In this document: positions 6,562 through 14,805 of the stretch, in pieces | How the letters are laid out: each line of letters starts with the position of its first letter | How positions within the stretch are numbered: the first letter of the stretch is position 1 | IMG/VR virus record: IMGVR_UViG_3300036804_000347 | Span: 1 to 33,779 of that record | Reading direction: 5' to 3' (one strand) | Origin: a virus | DNA length: 33,779 bases | Notes under the pieces: generated by a model | The model's database searches: none | Told to the model about the DNA's origin: nothing | What the model saw: only the letters and a program-made list of their open reading frames with translations | Program-made: the position numbers and the translations under genes

Positions 6562-7296
6562 ATGTTGCGAGGTCTATTTGATGTCATTACCAAGCCCGCT
6601 ATGCGCCACGACTGGCGCTGGCGGGTGGTTTGCAGACTAACCAAATGGTTACTGCCAAATTACCGCCTTCCCTGGCCTAACCTGCTTTGGTGGGAAGATG
6701 AAGAGTTTAATGCGTTCCTGACGCGGTTTGGCGAACTCCACGGGTTCAATTCTGACAGGCGCTGGATGCTTTACCAACTGGCGCTGATCGCGAATGACGT
6801 GCCGGGCAATACGGCAGAATGCGGAGCGTACCAAGGCGCAGGGTCATACCTGATATGTAAAGCCACTCAAGGCACCCCGCGCACGCATTTTATCTTTGAC
6901 TCTTTCGAGGGCATATCCAGCCCAGACAAACACGATGGAAGCTACTGGCATAAAGGCGATCTCAGTTGCTCCCTGGAAAACTTTCAGCGGCCTGCAGGGA
7001 ACATCAGCATCCACAAAGGCTGGATTCCAGATCGCTTTGAGGATGTAGCAGACCGTCGTTTTTCATTTGTACATATCGACGTTGATTTGCATCAGCCCAC
7101 GGCCGACAGCATCGAGTTCTTCTACCCGCGCATGAATCCTGGCGGTATGATTGTTTTCGATGACTACGGTTTCAGCAGTTGCCCCGGCGCAAAAAAAGCA
7201 GTGGACGATTTTCTTAGCGATAAGGCTGAAAAGATCACCATGCTGTCATGTGGAAGCGGGTTGCTAATCAAGCCATCGATTTCCCAATACAAATAA
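6562..7296 (+). CDS. TylF/MycF-family O-methyltransferase
   Basis: This 244-aa protein fits the macrocin O-methyltransferase (TylF, PF05711) family. The SAM-binding motif is AECGAYQGAGSYL (85-97). HFIFDSFEGIS (109-119) is a family hallmark, and the metal-binding acidic residues lie in FVHIDVDLHQPT (169-180) and VFDDYG (198-203). Such enzymes are Mg-dependent and methylate sugar hydroxyls. It lies 220 bp after the previous methyltransferase on the same strand. A 61-codon frame in the gap has no protein-like content. With its neighbours it forms a glycan-modification cargo, which could alter host surface receptors in the lysogen; that role is an inference. Confidence 0.85.
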   Translation: MLRGLFDVITKPAMRHDWRWRVVCRLTKWLLPNYRLPWPNLLWWEDEEFNAFLTRFGELHGFNSDRRWMLYQLALIANDVPGNTAECGAYQGAGSYLICKATQGTPRTHFIFDSFEGISSPDKHDGSYWHKGDLSCSLENFQRPAGNISIHKGWIPDRFEDVADRRFSFVHIDVDLHQPTADSIEFFYPRMNPGGMIVFDDYGFSSCPGAKKAVDDFLSDKAEKITMLSCGSGLLIKPSISQYK

Positions 7297-7375
7297 CGTT
7301 CACTACATACGACAAAGTTGCGACCGGAGTGCCGGAAAAATCAAAGGTAACAACACAAAATCCAGTGATAGTAGA

Positions 7376-7630
7376 ATGAGTGTTGCAATGGAAAACACAT
7401 TTAATCATTGGGAAGAACACGGGGGCCGCTTTATAGCCCTCGTGTTCAATTTCCCCAATCCTCAAGGATATTCTTTGCTAATCGCAGACTTTAACAGGAA
7501 GTCAGAAAATGGAGATATTGTTCTTCGGCGAATTGGCGAATCACTTGAATTTAGGTGCGATGTCTGCCAGGAAAAAATTGTGGTAGCCAATTCCGATGAC
7601 ATCACTACCACCGCTAAAGATCATGCGTAA
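7376..7630 (+). CDS. Small hypothetical protein with a CxxC pair
   Basis: The 84-aa product has no recognised family. It shows one CxxC (FRCDVCQEKIVV, about residues 59-70) and no membrane segment. A second in-frame ATG at 7388 is possible. It ends four bases from the convergent end of the tail-fibre-like gene, closing the plus-strand cargo block of two methyltransferases and this gene. Codon use looks ordinary. Confidence 0.5.
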   Translation: MSVAMENTFNHWEEHGGRFIALVFNFPNPQGYSLLIADFNRKSENGDIVLRRIGESLEFRCDVCQEKIVVANSDDITTTAKDHA

Positions 7631-7633
7631 GCA

Positions 7634-9172
7634 TTACTTGCCTACACAGATAACCTGCGCACCATAAGCGACACCCGCAGTAGGCGTAAAATTCGCAAAA
7701 ACCACCAACTGCGTTGCGCTTATTGAACTGACAATCCAAATCGGGTTTAGTCCGCCGATTGGCCCTGGTGATGCGACGCAGACGGGCGGGTTCGTCCATG
7801 TGCCATCCGCAAAAGTGAGCGTGATTGTCGGATTCACTGCTTGACCGGTACCATTGCTGGTCATCGCGAAAGTGAAAGCCGAATCAGTGCCAGCAATCGA
7901 ACCGATGGATGCAGTCGTTCCCCATCCTGCTGAAAATACAAAGTTGCCCGAAGCCAGCGCCGTTCCCTGATTGGCTCGAAGTCGGTTGAATGGCGTAGTG
8001 CCCGCCAGCGTCTTGTTGCTCATGGTCTGCGTGAGCGTGTCGCCCAACACGTTATAGGTTCCGGCTTTGACGGCGACATTTCCAGAGGCAACTGCGTCTG
8101 TGCCTATAGTCGTAAACCCAGAGGTATTGCCAAACATCAAGAGAGAGCCACCCTGGCCGATATAGAGGCTGCCCCCAGAATCAATGATGCGAGTTTGCTT
8201 TCCCGAACTGTTTGTGGCCACAATTCCACCTGCCGTGTCGTTTGTGATGGTGGCCGGCAAAGTTCCGGTAGCGGTCTTGAAAGTAATACCGGATGAGCTC
8301 AATGAAGCGAGTTCAGCTCCAGCCAGGAATCCGGCACTTACAGCTCGCACTGACAGAGCCCCAACCCTGAACGCAGCAGATGAACCATCAGCAGGAACAA
8401 TCGCTGCACGTTCGGTTGATGCCCCCAAGGCTCCTATAGCTATGCTCATTCCGCCTGTAGTGGTTGATGTTCCACCTACGGTAAGCGCAGCCCCAGTGGC
8501 CGTAGAAACAGGATTCACTATCACGTTGCTGGTATTCGTAATTCCGGCCAGCGTCAAGCCGGAAGCCAGATCAGCCGAGCCCACCGTGTTGCAAGTGGGA
8601 GGCGCTGCTGTGTTCAAAGCCCTGACAAACTGGTTTGTACACGCCCCCGCGCCCGGAATGCTGCCCGGAATATTCGATCCCGTGACTGTCCCTGTAAATG
8701 CGCCGTTCCCTGTGACGCTCAGGTTTCCGCTGACGCTGTTTCCCGTCAATGGCGCGAGCGATGCCCCGCTGATTACCGGCGTGTAATTATCAAAATTGAA
8801 GGTCGCTCCGGCAAAGGTCACACCCTGGTACCGCAACACTTCCTGCCCGGTGCTGGAATCCACTACGCGCACCCGGTAATAAATCCCCGTGGGATTCGTG
8901 GTTGCCGGGTTCGGAACGGTGAATGAAGTCACCACGCCTGCGGTCACAGCGGAGCAGTATTGCCGCTTCAAAGCCTGCCCGCCGCCGCCGATCCCGAAGG
9001 CGATAGGATTGTCGCTTTGGTCTGTACCCTGAAAGCAAAGTTGTCCGATGGCAAGCTTGGCTCCGTTCAAGTCCGTTATGTTTGACCCTGAAACCGTGGT
9101 GAGGTTTTGAGCAAAGCCTTGACCACAGAGGGCGCAGAGGAACACAGAGAGAAGCAGAATCTTCTTCAACAT
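7634..9172 (-). CDS. Secreted tail-fibre-like protein
   Basis: The 512-aa protein begins with a clear Sec signal peptide (MLKKILLLSVFLCALCGQGFAQ), then Ser/Thr/Gly-rich beta-repeat sequence typical of fibres. The middle region ACTNQFVRALNTAAPPTCNT and SDLASGLTLAGI-like text (about 170-210) is a motif seen in tail-fibre and surface proteins. The C-terminal part (about 400-512, FNRLRANQGTALASGNFVFS onward) resembles a receptor-binding or trimerising knob. GGAG before the ATG supports this start. A signal peptide on a virion fibre is unusual because fibres assemble in the cytoplasm. It may instead be a surface-exported protein borrowed from the host. It sits directly downstream of the tail-tip gene. 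Confidence 0.7.
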   Translation of the reverse strand: MLKKILLLSVFLCALCGQGFAQNLTTVSGSNITDLNGAKLAIGQLCFQGTDQSDNPIAFGIGGGGQALKRQYCSAVTAGVVTSFTVPNPATTNPTGIYYRVRVVDSSTGQEVLRYQGVTFAGATFNFDNYTPVISGASLAPLTGNSVSGNLSVTGNGAFTGTVTGSNIPGSIPGAGACTNQFVRALNTAAPPTCNTVGSADLASGLTLAGITNTSNVIVNPVSTATGAALTVGGTSTTTGGMSIAIGALGASTERAAIVPADGSSAAFRVGALSVRAVSAGFLAGAELASLSSSGITFKTATGTLPATITNDTAGGIVATNSSGKQTRIIDSGGSLYIGQGGSLLMFGNTSGFTTIGTDAVASGNVAVKAGTYNVLGDTLTQTMSNKTLAGTTPFNRLRANQGTALASGNFVFSAGWGTTASIGSIAGTDSAFTFAMTSNGTGQAVNPTITLTFADGTWTNPPVCVASPGPIGGLNPIWIVSSISATQLVVFANFTPTAGVAYGAQVICVGK

Positions 9173-9217
9173 GAAAATCTCCAGAATATTTTTGGAATAA
9201 TTTGCGCTGCTTTTAAA

Positions 9218-12200
9218 TCAGGTTGCCTGCAATGCGGGGCCGCCCTTACCACCACCACCGCCATGGAATGCCCCACCGCCAGAGGTACCGCCACCGCCGC
9301 CCGCCGCAATGGTGGTAATCACGCCCACGCGCATTTCGCCATTCGCTGCACCGGCAATGAAATCCGAATAAGCCAGATAGGCCCGATGCGTCAGCCTGAC
9401 TGGTGAATAGGTGACGTAATACTGAGTTGAAAAACTCAGCGCTGCCCCAAAGGCGTCAACCGTAAGCGACTGCCCGGCAATTGTCCTCACGGTGCCATCC
9501 GGCTTATAGGCGTGGTACGAGGTCCCAGGTGTAGGTGAAAGATAGGCCCGGATATTGCACGCCCCGGCATTGTTGATGGAATCCACGGCGGCATCATTCG
9601 ATGCAAACCCGCCATTGTTGTAATTGCCGTTAAATACGAATGGGTAATCTGTGGCGTTGGCCAGCGATTGTTCCATCAGGCCGAAGACATTGAAGCTGGT
9701 GAACTTAAAATGCAGCGTTTTTCCTACCAGCGTTGGATCAATTTCGTAAATGAACACTGCCTCATCCAGACGCAAAAAGCTGGTGGGAGCGCCATGCACG
9801 TTCAGGATTGATCCGAAAGCCCCGCGGCGAAGGTAGGTGAGGGAATAAGTATTCGTACCCGTGAGCGTGGCCACCTGATAGGCAATCAACTCAAACGCGG
9901 TGCCCACATCCATGGCGCATATCGTACGGAAATTGTCCGCATCCGCCTGCGTTCCTGAACTTAATATCCCGCCCGATTGCGTGAGATCCACTTTGAGTAC
10001 TTCCTGGACCAGCCCTCCGCTTGAACTTGCGGTTGGCCCAGCCTGACTGTATGTGAACTGCGTAGACGTGAGAAAAGTGGCAATAATGAAGGTCCCATTG
10101 AAGCTTGGGTCCGTGACGCCTGAAATCTGTACAGTGGGGTTGGCGACAAAGCCACCGGGAAGGGCTGCTGAACTCAGATTAACGGTTACCACTCCACCAC
10201 TGCGGGAAATAGAACTGATCGTGATCTGATCGGGGTCAGCCAGCACGCCTATTGGATTGGTGCATGTGCCCATGCGGGCCGGTCCGGCAACGCGCCCAAT
10301 TTCGCGGTAATTGGGAGTAATAGGATCGACGGAGAGCCACACGCGGCAACCGCCCCAATCAGTATTCAGTACCAGGCCGCCGGAGGTATAGGCCCCATTT
10401 CCTGTAGAGCCGTTCAGGGTAATGTTATTAGCATCCACCACCGTAACCAGCCATGTACCGTTGGCAGCGGTGTTGCCCAACACTCCTACAATATCGACGA
10501 TTTGCCCGGTCTTGAACTTGTGTCCCACGGCTGTGATTTGGATAGGTGATGCATTGCTGGCCGCAGTAATAGCGGTATTGCCGCCGCAGATTCCCATCCA
10601 GCTTTCGTACTGGCCGGAAGCAGAGAGGCGGTCAGGCGCTTCAAAGATAATCGGGGCAGCTACCGAACCTGGGTCATTGTTTGCCGCCGCCGGAGAGACA
10701 TTTGGGAGCTGGTGTGGATACAGGGTTGCCGTAGCGGTGCCGAAGGGGAAATCTTCAGCGTCAATTTCCAGTTGTCCGGTATCGTCTTCGCGAATCGCGG
10801 TGATTCGGACTGGCTTCTTCACGTATCCCAATTCAGGAATGGTGAGTGTTACCAGGTCCATGCATTCCAGCAGAATGAATTGCCAGCCCAGCTTGGTGGT
10901 GTAAGTTGCGCGTATTTCCACTTCCCGCTTGCGCAGCAGGTTGGCAACGAACTTTGCTACGGTGGGAGTGGTGATGTGATGGGCCTGCAAAGGCGAAGCT
11001 TTCCTTAGCCCATAGACCGCGATCATGGCGTCATCTTTGTCTTCCGCTATCTCCACGTTGTAATCATTGGCCCGGTTGACGAATTCAACAGAGGTGGAGT
11101 TCATCACGTCCGCTACCGATGGCCGCTTGATCAGCACGGGAGCCAGCAGATCAGAGGTGGTCAGGTCATAGATTGGGGCTGTATTAGGCAGGAACGTTGC
11201 CCCGTTGCCGACGGCAGTCGTATCGCCATAAGGAATAATCTTTAGGATGCCTTCACTCCAGACGGCTGCTGCGTTGGTGATATCAAGTATTTCCTGTATC
11301 CATGCTGCCGCTGTTTTCTGGGAATCGAGCATCGGCGAAAGAAAAATTCCGCTGGCGGTGCAGTAATTCCGGTACTGCGTAAGGTCGCCAAGAGTCAGGA
11401 CGCCGGCCATCCCATAGAACTGGTTGGTGATCAGGTCATTGATGACGGCTGATGGTTCCGCGTCCGTGATGCCGCCGCCAAAAGGCAGGATCCCAAGCAC
11501 TTCAAAGCTGAGATTCGGCAAAGTCCCTGAAGTCCCAAGGTCCATGGCCGATGCCGCAACGTAAGCGATCCCGTTGTAGCCAAGGTCTTGACCGGGATGG
11601 GCTGAGGTCAGATAAGTCCAGGGAGTCTGCGGACGTGAGCCCAGAAAAAGCGTCAGGCTCAATTTCTGCTGCGGCTGGCCGTTGGAATTTGAGTCTGGAA
11701 AAGAATAGGTGTAAGTGATGGTCATCACCTTACCAGCATCCGCAGATGAGAAAGCATGCACTCCGGTGCTTGCATTTAACGTGTACTGCCCTGCTCCCGG
11801 CGAACTTCCTACCAGAGCCATTGGCGTCTGGTTGGTGCCTGAAAGAGAGATCGCGCCATCAGAGCCGTAATCATTGGCCAGTAAACTGAAAGAATCACCG
11901 CGCGCAACCCCGCGTCCGGAGTGAAATACTCTGCCATCAATCGGCGGAGTAAACGAACCGCCGCCACCGGGAACGGTAAAAGTTGTGACCGTAGTTACCA
12001 ACGTCAGCCGGCCTTTGGTATCCCAGACGTTGTGAATATTTTGAATTGGCCCGGTACACAAACCCATGGCTACGGCTGTCTGGTAGGTGTAGGTCGTGTT
12101 TGTAATTGCGTTGCCACCGCCTGATCCCAGCCCCTTACCGCCAACTTTTTGTGTACTGGTGTGCGGAATGGCAGTAAAATCTCCTGCCCAGAGCAGACGT

Positions 12201-12337
12201 GCTGCGATGCGGTTCTGCCCATAAATAATAGGGATGACCTGACCGTAAGAGCTGGTTTGGACCCTGAGCGCACTCAGCAGATTGGGCTTGGACGCGAGCG
12301 CCGAACTGCCGCCGTTTTTGCCGCCTGCTAGACCCAT
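9218..12337 (-). CDS. Phage tail-tip protein (gpJ/Phage-tail_3-like)
   Basis: At 1039 aa this is the largest gene in the window. The N-terminal part (RVQTSSYGQVIPIIYGQNRI, about 28-47) and AAVWSEGILKIIPYGD (about 356-371) are characteristic of tip-attachment proteins that close the tail and host receptor contacts. Inserted beta modules include GQYTLNASTGVHAFSSADAG (about 180-200) and two FCCH-like modules at roughly 590-650 (GNTAANGTWLVTVVDANNIT) and 700-775. The C-terminus is Gly-rich. GAGGTAAATGC precedes the ATG, and the gene overlaps the end of the NlpC/P60 gene by ten bases. Order DUF2460, DUF2163, peptidase, tip is the standard cassette. Confidence 0.85.
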   Translation of the reverse strand: MGLAGGKNGGSSALASKPNLLSALRVQTSSYGQVIPIIYGQNRIAARLLWAGDFTAIPHTSTQKVGGKGLGSGGGNAITNTTYTYQTAVAMGLCTGPIQNIHNVWDTKGRLTLVTTVTTFTVPGGGGSFTPPIDGRVFHSGRGVARGDSFSLLANDYGSDGAISLSGTNQTPMALVGSSPGAGQYTLNASTGVHAFSSADAGKVMTITYTYSFPDSNSNGQPQQKLSLTLFLGSRPQTPWTYLTSAHPGQDLGYNGIAYVAASAMDLGTSGTLPNLSFEVLGILPFGGGITDAEPSAVINDLITNQFYGMAGVLTLGDLTQYRNYCTASGIFLSPMLDSQKTAAAWIQEILDITNAAAVWSEGILKIIPYGDTTAVGNGATFLPNTAPIYDLTTSDLLAPVLIKRPSVADVMNSTSVEFVNRANDYNVEIAEDKDDAMIAVYGLRKASPLQAHHITTPTVAKFVANLLRKREVEIRATYTTKLGWQFILLECMDLVTLTIPELGYVKKPVRITAIREDDTGQLEIDAEDFPFGTATATLYPHQLPNVSPAAANNDPGSVAAPIIFEAPDRLSASGQYESWMGICGGNTAITAASNASPIQITAVGHKFKTGQIVDIVGVLGNTAANGTWLVTVVDANNITLNGSTGNGAYTSGGLVLNTDWGGCRVWLSVDPITPNYREIGRVAGPARMGTCTNPIGVLADPDQITISSISRSGGVVTVNLSSAALPGGFVANPTVQISGVTDPSFNGTFIIATFLTSTQFTYSQAGPTASSSGGLVQEVLKVDLTQSGGILSSGTQADADNFRTICAMDVGTAFELIAYQVATLTGTNTYSLTYLRRGAFGSILNVHGAPTSFLRLDEAVFIYEIDPTLVGKTLHFKFTSFNVFGLMEQSLANATDYPFVFNGNYNNGGFASNDAAVDSINNAGACNIRAYLSPTPGTSYHAYKPDGTVRTIAGQSLTVDAFGAALSFSTQYYVTYSPVRLTHRAYLAYSDFIAGAANGEMRVGVITTIAAGGGGGTSGGGAFHGGGGGKGGPALQAT

Positions 12338-12810
12338 GCATTTACCTCAAAGAATTTCTTTTCTCTGCCAATTAATTCGCCGTCACGTTCCGCATCACTC
12401 AGCATGACTCCGTGCGGGATGTAGGAGTGAATAATCAGTGGCCAGTCAATCACGATGGCTCCATGGCTGAAGGCGCGGCCAAACTTGAAGATCACGAAAT
12501 CGGCCGGTTGCGGAATCGGCGTCCATGTCGCAGTTCCATCATGGTTCTTCCATGCTTCGTGCGGTCTCAGCTCGCGCATGACCGGCGCAAGCGCTTCCAG
12601 ATATTTCTCTTCTGAACGGTGCAGATGCCATTGCACGGAATATTCAGGAGGTTGAAAGTCCAGCGGCACTACTCCACATTCCTGATAAACCGCAAGAGGA
12701 AACATGGCGCAATCCGTTCCCACCCCTTTCACACTGGCCTGATGGTGATAGGGAGTGCGAAGCCATTCTTTGGCCTTGCGGACAATTTCAGCCCGCTTTT
12801 CCGGCGTCAT
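12328..12810 (-). CDS. NlpC/P60-type phage cell-wall peptidase
   Basis: The 160-aa protein has the papain-like triad of phage NlpC/P60 peptidases: Cys34 in GTDCAMF, His116 in FSHGAIVID and a third polar residue, probably His128 in LIIHSYIPHG. Such proteins ride in the tail tip and cleave peptidoglycan peptides to help DNA entry. The length is close to the family's usual 140-150 aa. Its start overlaps the previous stop (ATGA at 12807-12810), indicating translational coupling, and its end overlaps the tip gene. Confidence 0.88.
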   Translation of the reverse strand: MTPEKRAEIVRKAKEWLRTPYHHQASVKGVGTDCAMFPLAVYQECGVVPLDFQPPEYSVQWHLHRSEEKYLEALAPVMRELRPHEAWKNHDGTATWTPIPQPADFVIFKFGRAFSHGAIVIDWPLIIHSYIPHGVMLSDAERDGELIGREKKFFEVNAWV

Positions 12811-13028
12811 TGCGCAAGCTCCGCAAGCTGGGTCTGAGTGATACGAAGCCGCTTGAGCACCCGCGTTTCATAGATCACCTGTCCGTTGTGCGGTTCGTGG
12901 AAAGTAACGATTGAAGGTTCACGCTGGCCGCTCATAAAAGTTCGGGTCGAACCCTTCCGGTTGATGATCCGATAACCAAGTTTCTGCGTAACTCGGAGCA
13001 CATCGCTCCAGTCAATCATGCGTGACAT
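12807..13028 (-). CDS. HicA-fold small protein lacking the catalytic histidine
   Basis: The 73-aa product fits the HicA/YcfA dsRBD-like fold: DVLRVTQKLGYRIINRKGST (9-28), then a beta-hairpin ending IVTFHEPH and the closing helix TRVLKRLRITQTQLAEL. In HicA toxins the catalytic His follows KGS (KGSH); here it is Thr28. There is no HicB antitoxin next to it. The gene is embedded and coupled in the tail operon, so a structural or RNA-binding role in tail assembly is more likely than a toxin. AAGGAC lies nine bases before the ATG. The fold assignment is by eye. Confidence 0.6.
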   Translation of the reverse strand: MSRMIDWSDVLRVTQKLGYRIINRKGSTRTFMSGQREPSIVTFHEPHNGQVIYETRVLKRLRITQTQLAELAQ

Positions 13029-13057
13029 ATTTGATTGTCCTTTTTTACCGCGTCGGG

Positions 13058-13231
13058 CTATGCCGCACGGCTCTGTGGCTTACGTATGGCCAGGATTTGC
13101 CCACTGCCTCTGCACGTCCTACAGGTAACGGTGGAAGCGGCAAGGGTGCGCTTGTTCAGCCCGGTGGTTTTCCCTGATCCGGCACAGGTTCCGCACGTCA
13201 CCTTTACCGCTTTGCAGCCACGGGCGCTCAT
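13058..13231 (-). CDS. Small DnaJ-type zinc-finger protein (57 aa)
   Basis: A 57-aa frame contains two CxxCxGxG motifs, VTCGTCAGSGK (11-21) and VTCRTCRGSGQI (35-46), the zinc-binding signature of the DnaJ cysteine-rich domain. One pair of motifs is enough for a single zinc site. The ATG overlaps the stop of the DUF2163 gene (ATGA, 13228-13231), strong evidence that it is translated. It ends 29 bases before the HicA-fold gene. It may act as a small chaperone or scaffold for tail-tip proteins, but this is only inferred from its place. Confidence 0.75.
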   Translation of the reverse strand: MSARGCKAVKVTCGTCAGSGKTTGLNKRTLAASTVTCRTCRGSGQILAIRKPQSRAA

Positions 13232-14094
13232 ATTGCTGTTTCCGGTACTGGCACGTAAGGGAAGCCTTCAAAGTTCACCAGGTTGGCAAATTTGTTGGTG
13301 CAGGTGGCCTGGGTTTTGTCGCATCCGGGATAAGCCGTGAATGCATCGCCAGCATTCGGGGCAAAGGGCAGCGGAGAGTTGAAAAAAAACCTTTGCCCAA
13401 CATACGACCGTACGGCCTTTACCAGTCCGTTATTTGCGCCAGACGTGAAAATGAGCTGTCCATTGTCAAAATAGCCATCGGCTTTGGGGGAAAGCGAGAT
13501 GAGCTTATTGACCGTGCTTCCGGCCTGCACAATGTTGAAATCGGCGAAGCTGGCTTTGTTCAATCCACAGCGCGCGTCAAAGAGAGTGTTGGTGCAGCCC
13601 GGCTGCAAAATGATTTGCGGAAGCTGCATGGAAAGAAGATCAGTTCCGGAGTTGGCTGTAAACTTCACATAGTTGCGCGATAGCTCATCCACCGGGCCTA
13701 TGAAACCTGAGAACCTGATCACAGTCCCAATCTGATTGCCGCTGGAGTCCATAAACAGCCGGTCAATCCGGAAAGCCGCGCCATCCCACAATCCCAGACC
13801 AATGGCCTGAAGGATAGGAACGCCGTTCACTAAATCCGTGAGATTGGCTTGCAGCGTGACTTCAATGGTGCTTACGTCCATGCCCAAAGTTTCTTCAATG
13901 GCGGTCCTTTGAATACTGGGCGAGCCGGTAAGGAATGTGTTGCCCAGAACCGTGAGCGAGGTATCCCAGGTGGTATAGCGCAGCACTGTTCCGCTTTTGA
14001 GCGTGATGGTGTAGAGGTCGGCCATTCTTAATGCCGTGTTGTTGGCGAGGAAAGTAATCAGGTTGTTGCCGCCGATATTGGTAGGTGTTTTCAT
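13228..14094 (-). CDS. DUF2163 / phage BR0599 family tail protein
   Basis: This 288-aa protein matches the family found beside DUF2460 in siphophage and GTA tail cassettes. The N-terminal DUF2163 part contains LYTITLKSGTVLRYTTWDTS, and the C-terminal BR0599 part has QPGCTNTLFDARCGLN, YPGCDKTQATCTNKFANLVN and the ending GFPYVPVPE. The Cys pairs of the C-terminal domain are conserved in the family and could bind metal or form a disulfide. The ATG at 14094 was chosen: the upstream ATG at 14175 would add 27 residues with no family match. It probably forms part of the hub below the tail tube. Confidence 0.88.
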   Translation of the reverse strand: MKTPTNIGGNNLITFLANNTALRMADLYTITLKSGTVLRYTTWDTSLTVLGNTFLTGSPSIQRTAIEETLGMDVSTIEVTLQANLTDLVNGVPILQAIGLGLWDGAAFRIDRLFMDSSGNQIGTVIRFSGFIGPVDELSRNYVKFTANSGTDLLSMQLPQIILQPGCTNTLFDARCGLNKASFADFNIVQAGSTVNKLISLSPKADGYFDNGQLIFTSGANNGLVKAVRSYVGQRFFFNSPLPFAPNAGDAFTAYPGCDKTQATCTNKFANLVNFEGFPYVPVPETAI

Positions 14095-14189
14095 ATCGTT
14101 TTCCAAAGCCTCGAAGCGAAGCGAGAGGTCTCTATACCCGGGAATGGACGAAGGCCAGAAGCCGAGGCATGACAAGAACTTTTTAAAGC

Positions 14190-14219
14190 AAATAAAAAAG
14201 CAGCCCCGTAAGGCTGCTT
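14190..14219 (-). terminator. Rho-independent terminator after the tiny-gene moron
   Basis: On the minus strand AAGCAGCC-TTACGG-GGCTGCTT is followed by TTTTATT. The stem is eight base pairs (14198-14205 with 14212-14219). It lies just below the end of the 77-aa gene (14242) and would isolate that unit from the tail operon. Confidence 0.85.
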
Positions 14220-14241
14220 GGTCTGATTAATGTTTGATTGA

Positions 14242-14475
14242 TTATTTCAAATCGACATCTCCCCAGACATACCAGGGGCGATGGTCAATCTCCTCATTCA
14301 GGACTTGTAAATCTACGGTCAGCTTCTCCAAACAGGGAAGGGTCCTGCAGTTTGGCACTTGTGATGTTAGCTCCTTAAATCGCTCACGTTTACCGTGCAG
14401 CCACAATTGTCGCGGCACGATCAGTAATGCGACTAGAAGCACGATGCCTCCTGCTAATAATTCCCAACGCTTCAT
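14242..14475 (-). CDS. Small membrane protein (77 aa)
   Basis: The protein has a single N-terminal membrane segment (LLAGGIVLLVALLIV, about 6-20) and a charged tail with two Cys (NCRTLPCLEKL, 42-52), probably facing the periplasm. No family is recognised. Its ATG overlaps the stop of a 31-codon frame (ATGA, 14472-14475), and a rho-independent terminator follows. This gives a compact unit of three tiny genes inserted between two tail genes, as expected for a moron. Confidence 0.65.
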   Translation of the reverse strand: MKRWELLAGGIVLLVALLIVPRQLWLHGKRERFKELTSQVPNCRTLPCLEKLTVDLQVLNEEIDHRPWYVWGDVDLK

Positions 14476-14567
14476 AAGCCTAGCGGACCGCTTCCGCTTT
14501 TGGCCGCCGAAGCCGCACTATCAGCACTTTCTCTACTGCTGCATATATGTTCTCGAATCGCCTTCAC
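14472..14567 (-). CDS. Possible 31-aa peptide, GTG start
   Basis: A 31-codon frame starting GTG (14567) reads MKAIREHICSSRESADSAAS then AAKSGSGPLGL. It begins just after the stop of the 35-aa membrane frame (the two lie in TGATGTG) and ends inside the ATGA that starts the 77-aa gene. The stop/start packing on both sides suggests translational coupling. The peptide is Ser/Ala-rich and has no recognised function. It may be only a coupling reading frame. Confidence 0.4.
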   Translation of the reverse strand: MKAIREHICSSRESADSAASAAKSGSGPLGL

Positions 14568-14568
14568 A

Positions 14569-14676
14569 TCATTTGAAAATGCTGAATAATCGTAACAGCG
14601 CAAATAAGGCCACTATCGCAATCAGCAGTTCCAAAACATACACAACCCGTCCATGATGCCCTCCAAAGTCCAGCAT
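14569..14676 (-). CDS. Possible 35-aa membrane peptide
   Basis: The frame MLDFGGHHGRVVYVLELLIA-IVALFALLRLFSIFK is a single membrane helix (about 11-30) with a short N-terminus rich in Gly/His. It lies directly above the coupled 31-codon frame. The upstream ribosome-binding site is weak (CTGGTGTAAG before ATG). Length, hydrophobicity and packing argue for a real small membrane peptide, but no homology can be claimed. Confidence 0.45.
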   Translation of the reverse strand: MLDFGGHHGRVVYVLELLIAIVALFALLRLFSIFK

Positions 14677-14746
14677 CTTACACCAGAGCAGCGGCTTTTA
14701 AAGAAAAATTATTTTGAACCACCCAATGTCGCCCAAGCTCTCCGCA

Positions 14747-14800
14747 TTAATAGCTAAGCCAATGCCACAAGCTAAGGGCCAAGAGCTGACGGCTAAAGGC
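14747..14800. repeat. Heptad repeat tract
   Basis: ATAGCTAAGCCAATGCCACA followed by AGCTAAGGGCCAAGAGCTGA belongs to the same seven-base family as the tracts at 2867, 2984 and 3640. It fills the space below the DUF2460 stop. Confidence 0.65.
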
Positions 14801-14805
14801 TCGGT

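Noticed and set aside
4653-7296. Restriction-modification system
   Set aside because: None of the methyltransferases has DNA methylase motifs or a specificity domain, and no restriction enzyme lies nearby; the HNH gene is a separate homing type.
8184-8786. 200-codon plus-strand frame opposite the tail-fibre-like gene
   Set aside because: The Ala/Val/Pro-rich translation is an antisense effect of the fibre repeats.
7634-9172. Diversity-generating retroelement target in the fibre gene
   Set aside because: No reverse transcriptase or template repeat occurs in the window.
12807-13028. HicAB toxin-antitoxin system
   Set aside because: No HicB partner is present and the catalytic histidine is missing; only the fold is claimed.
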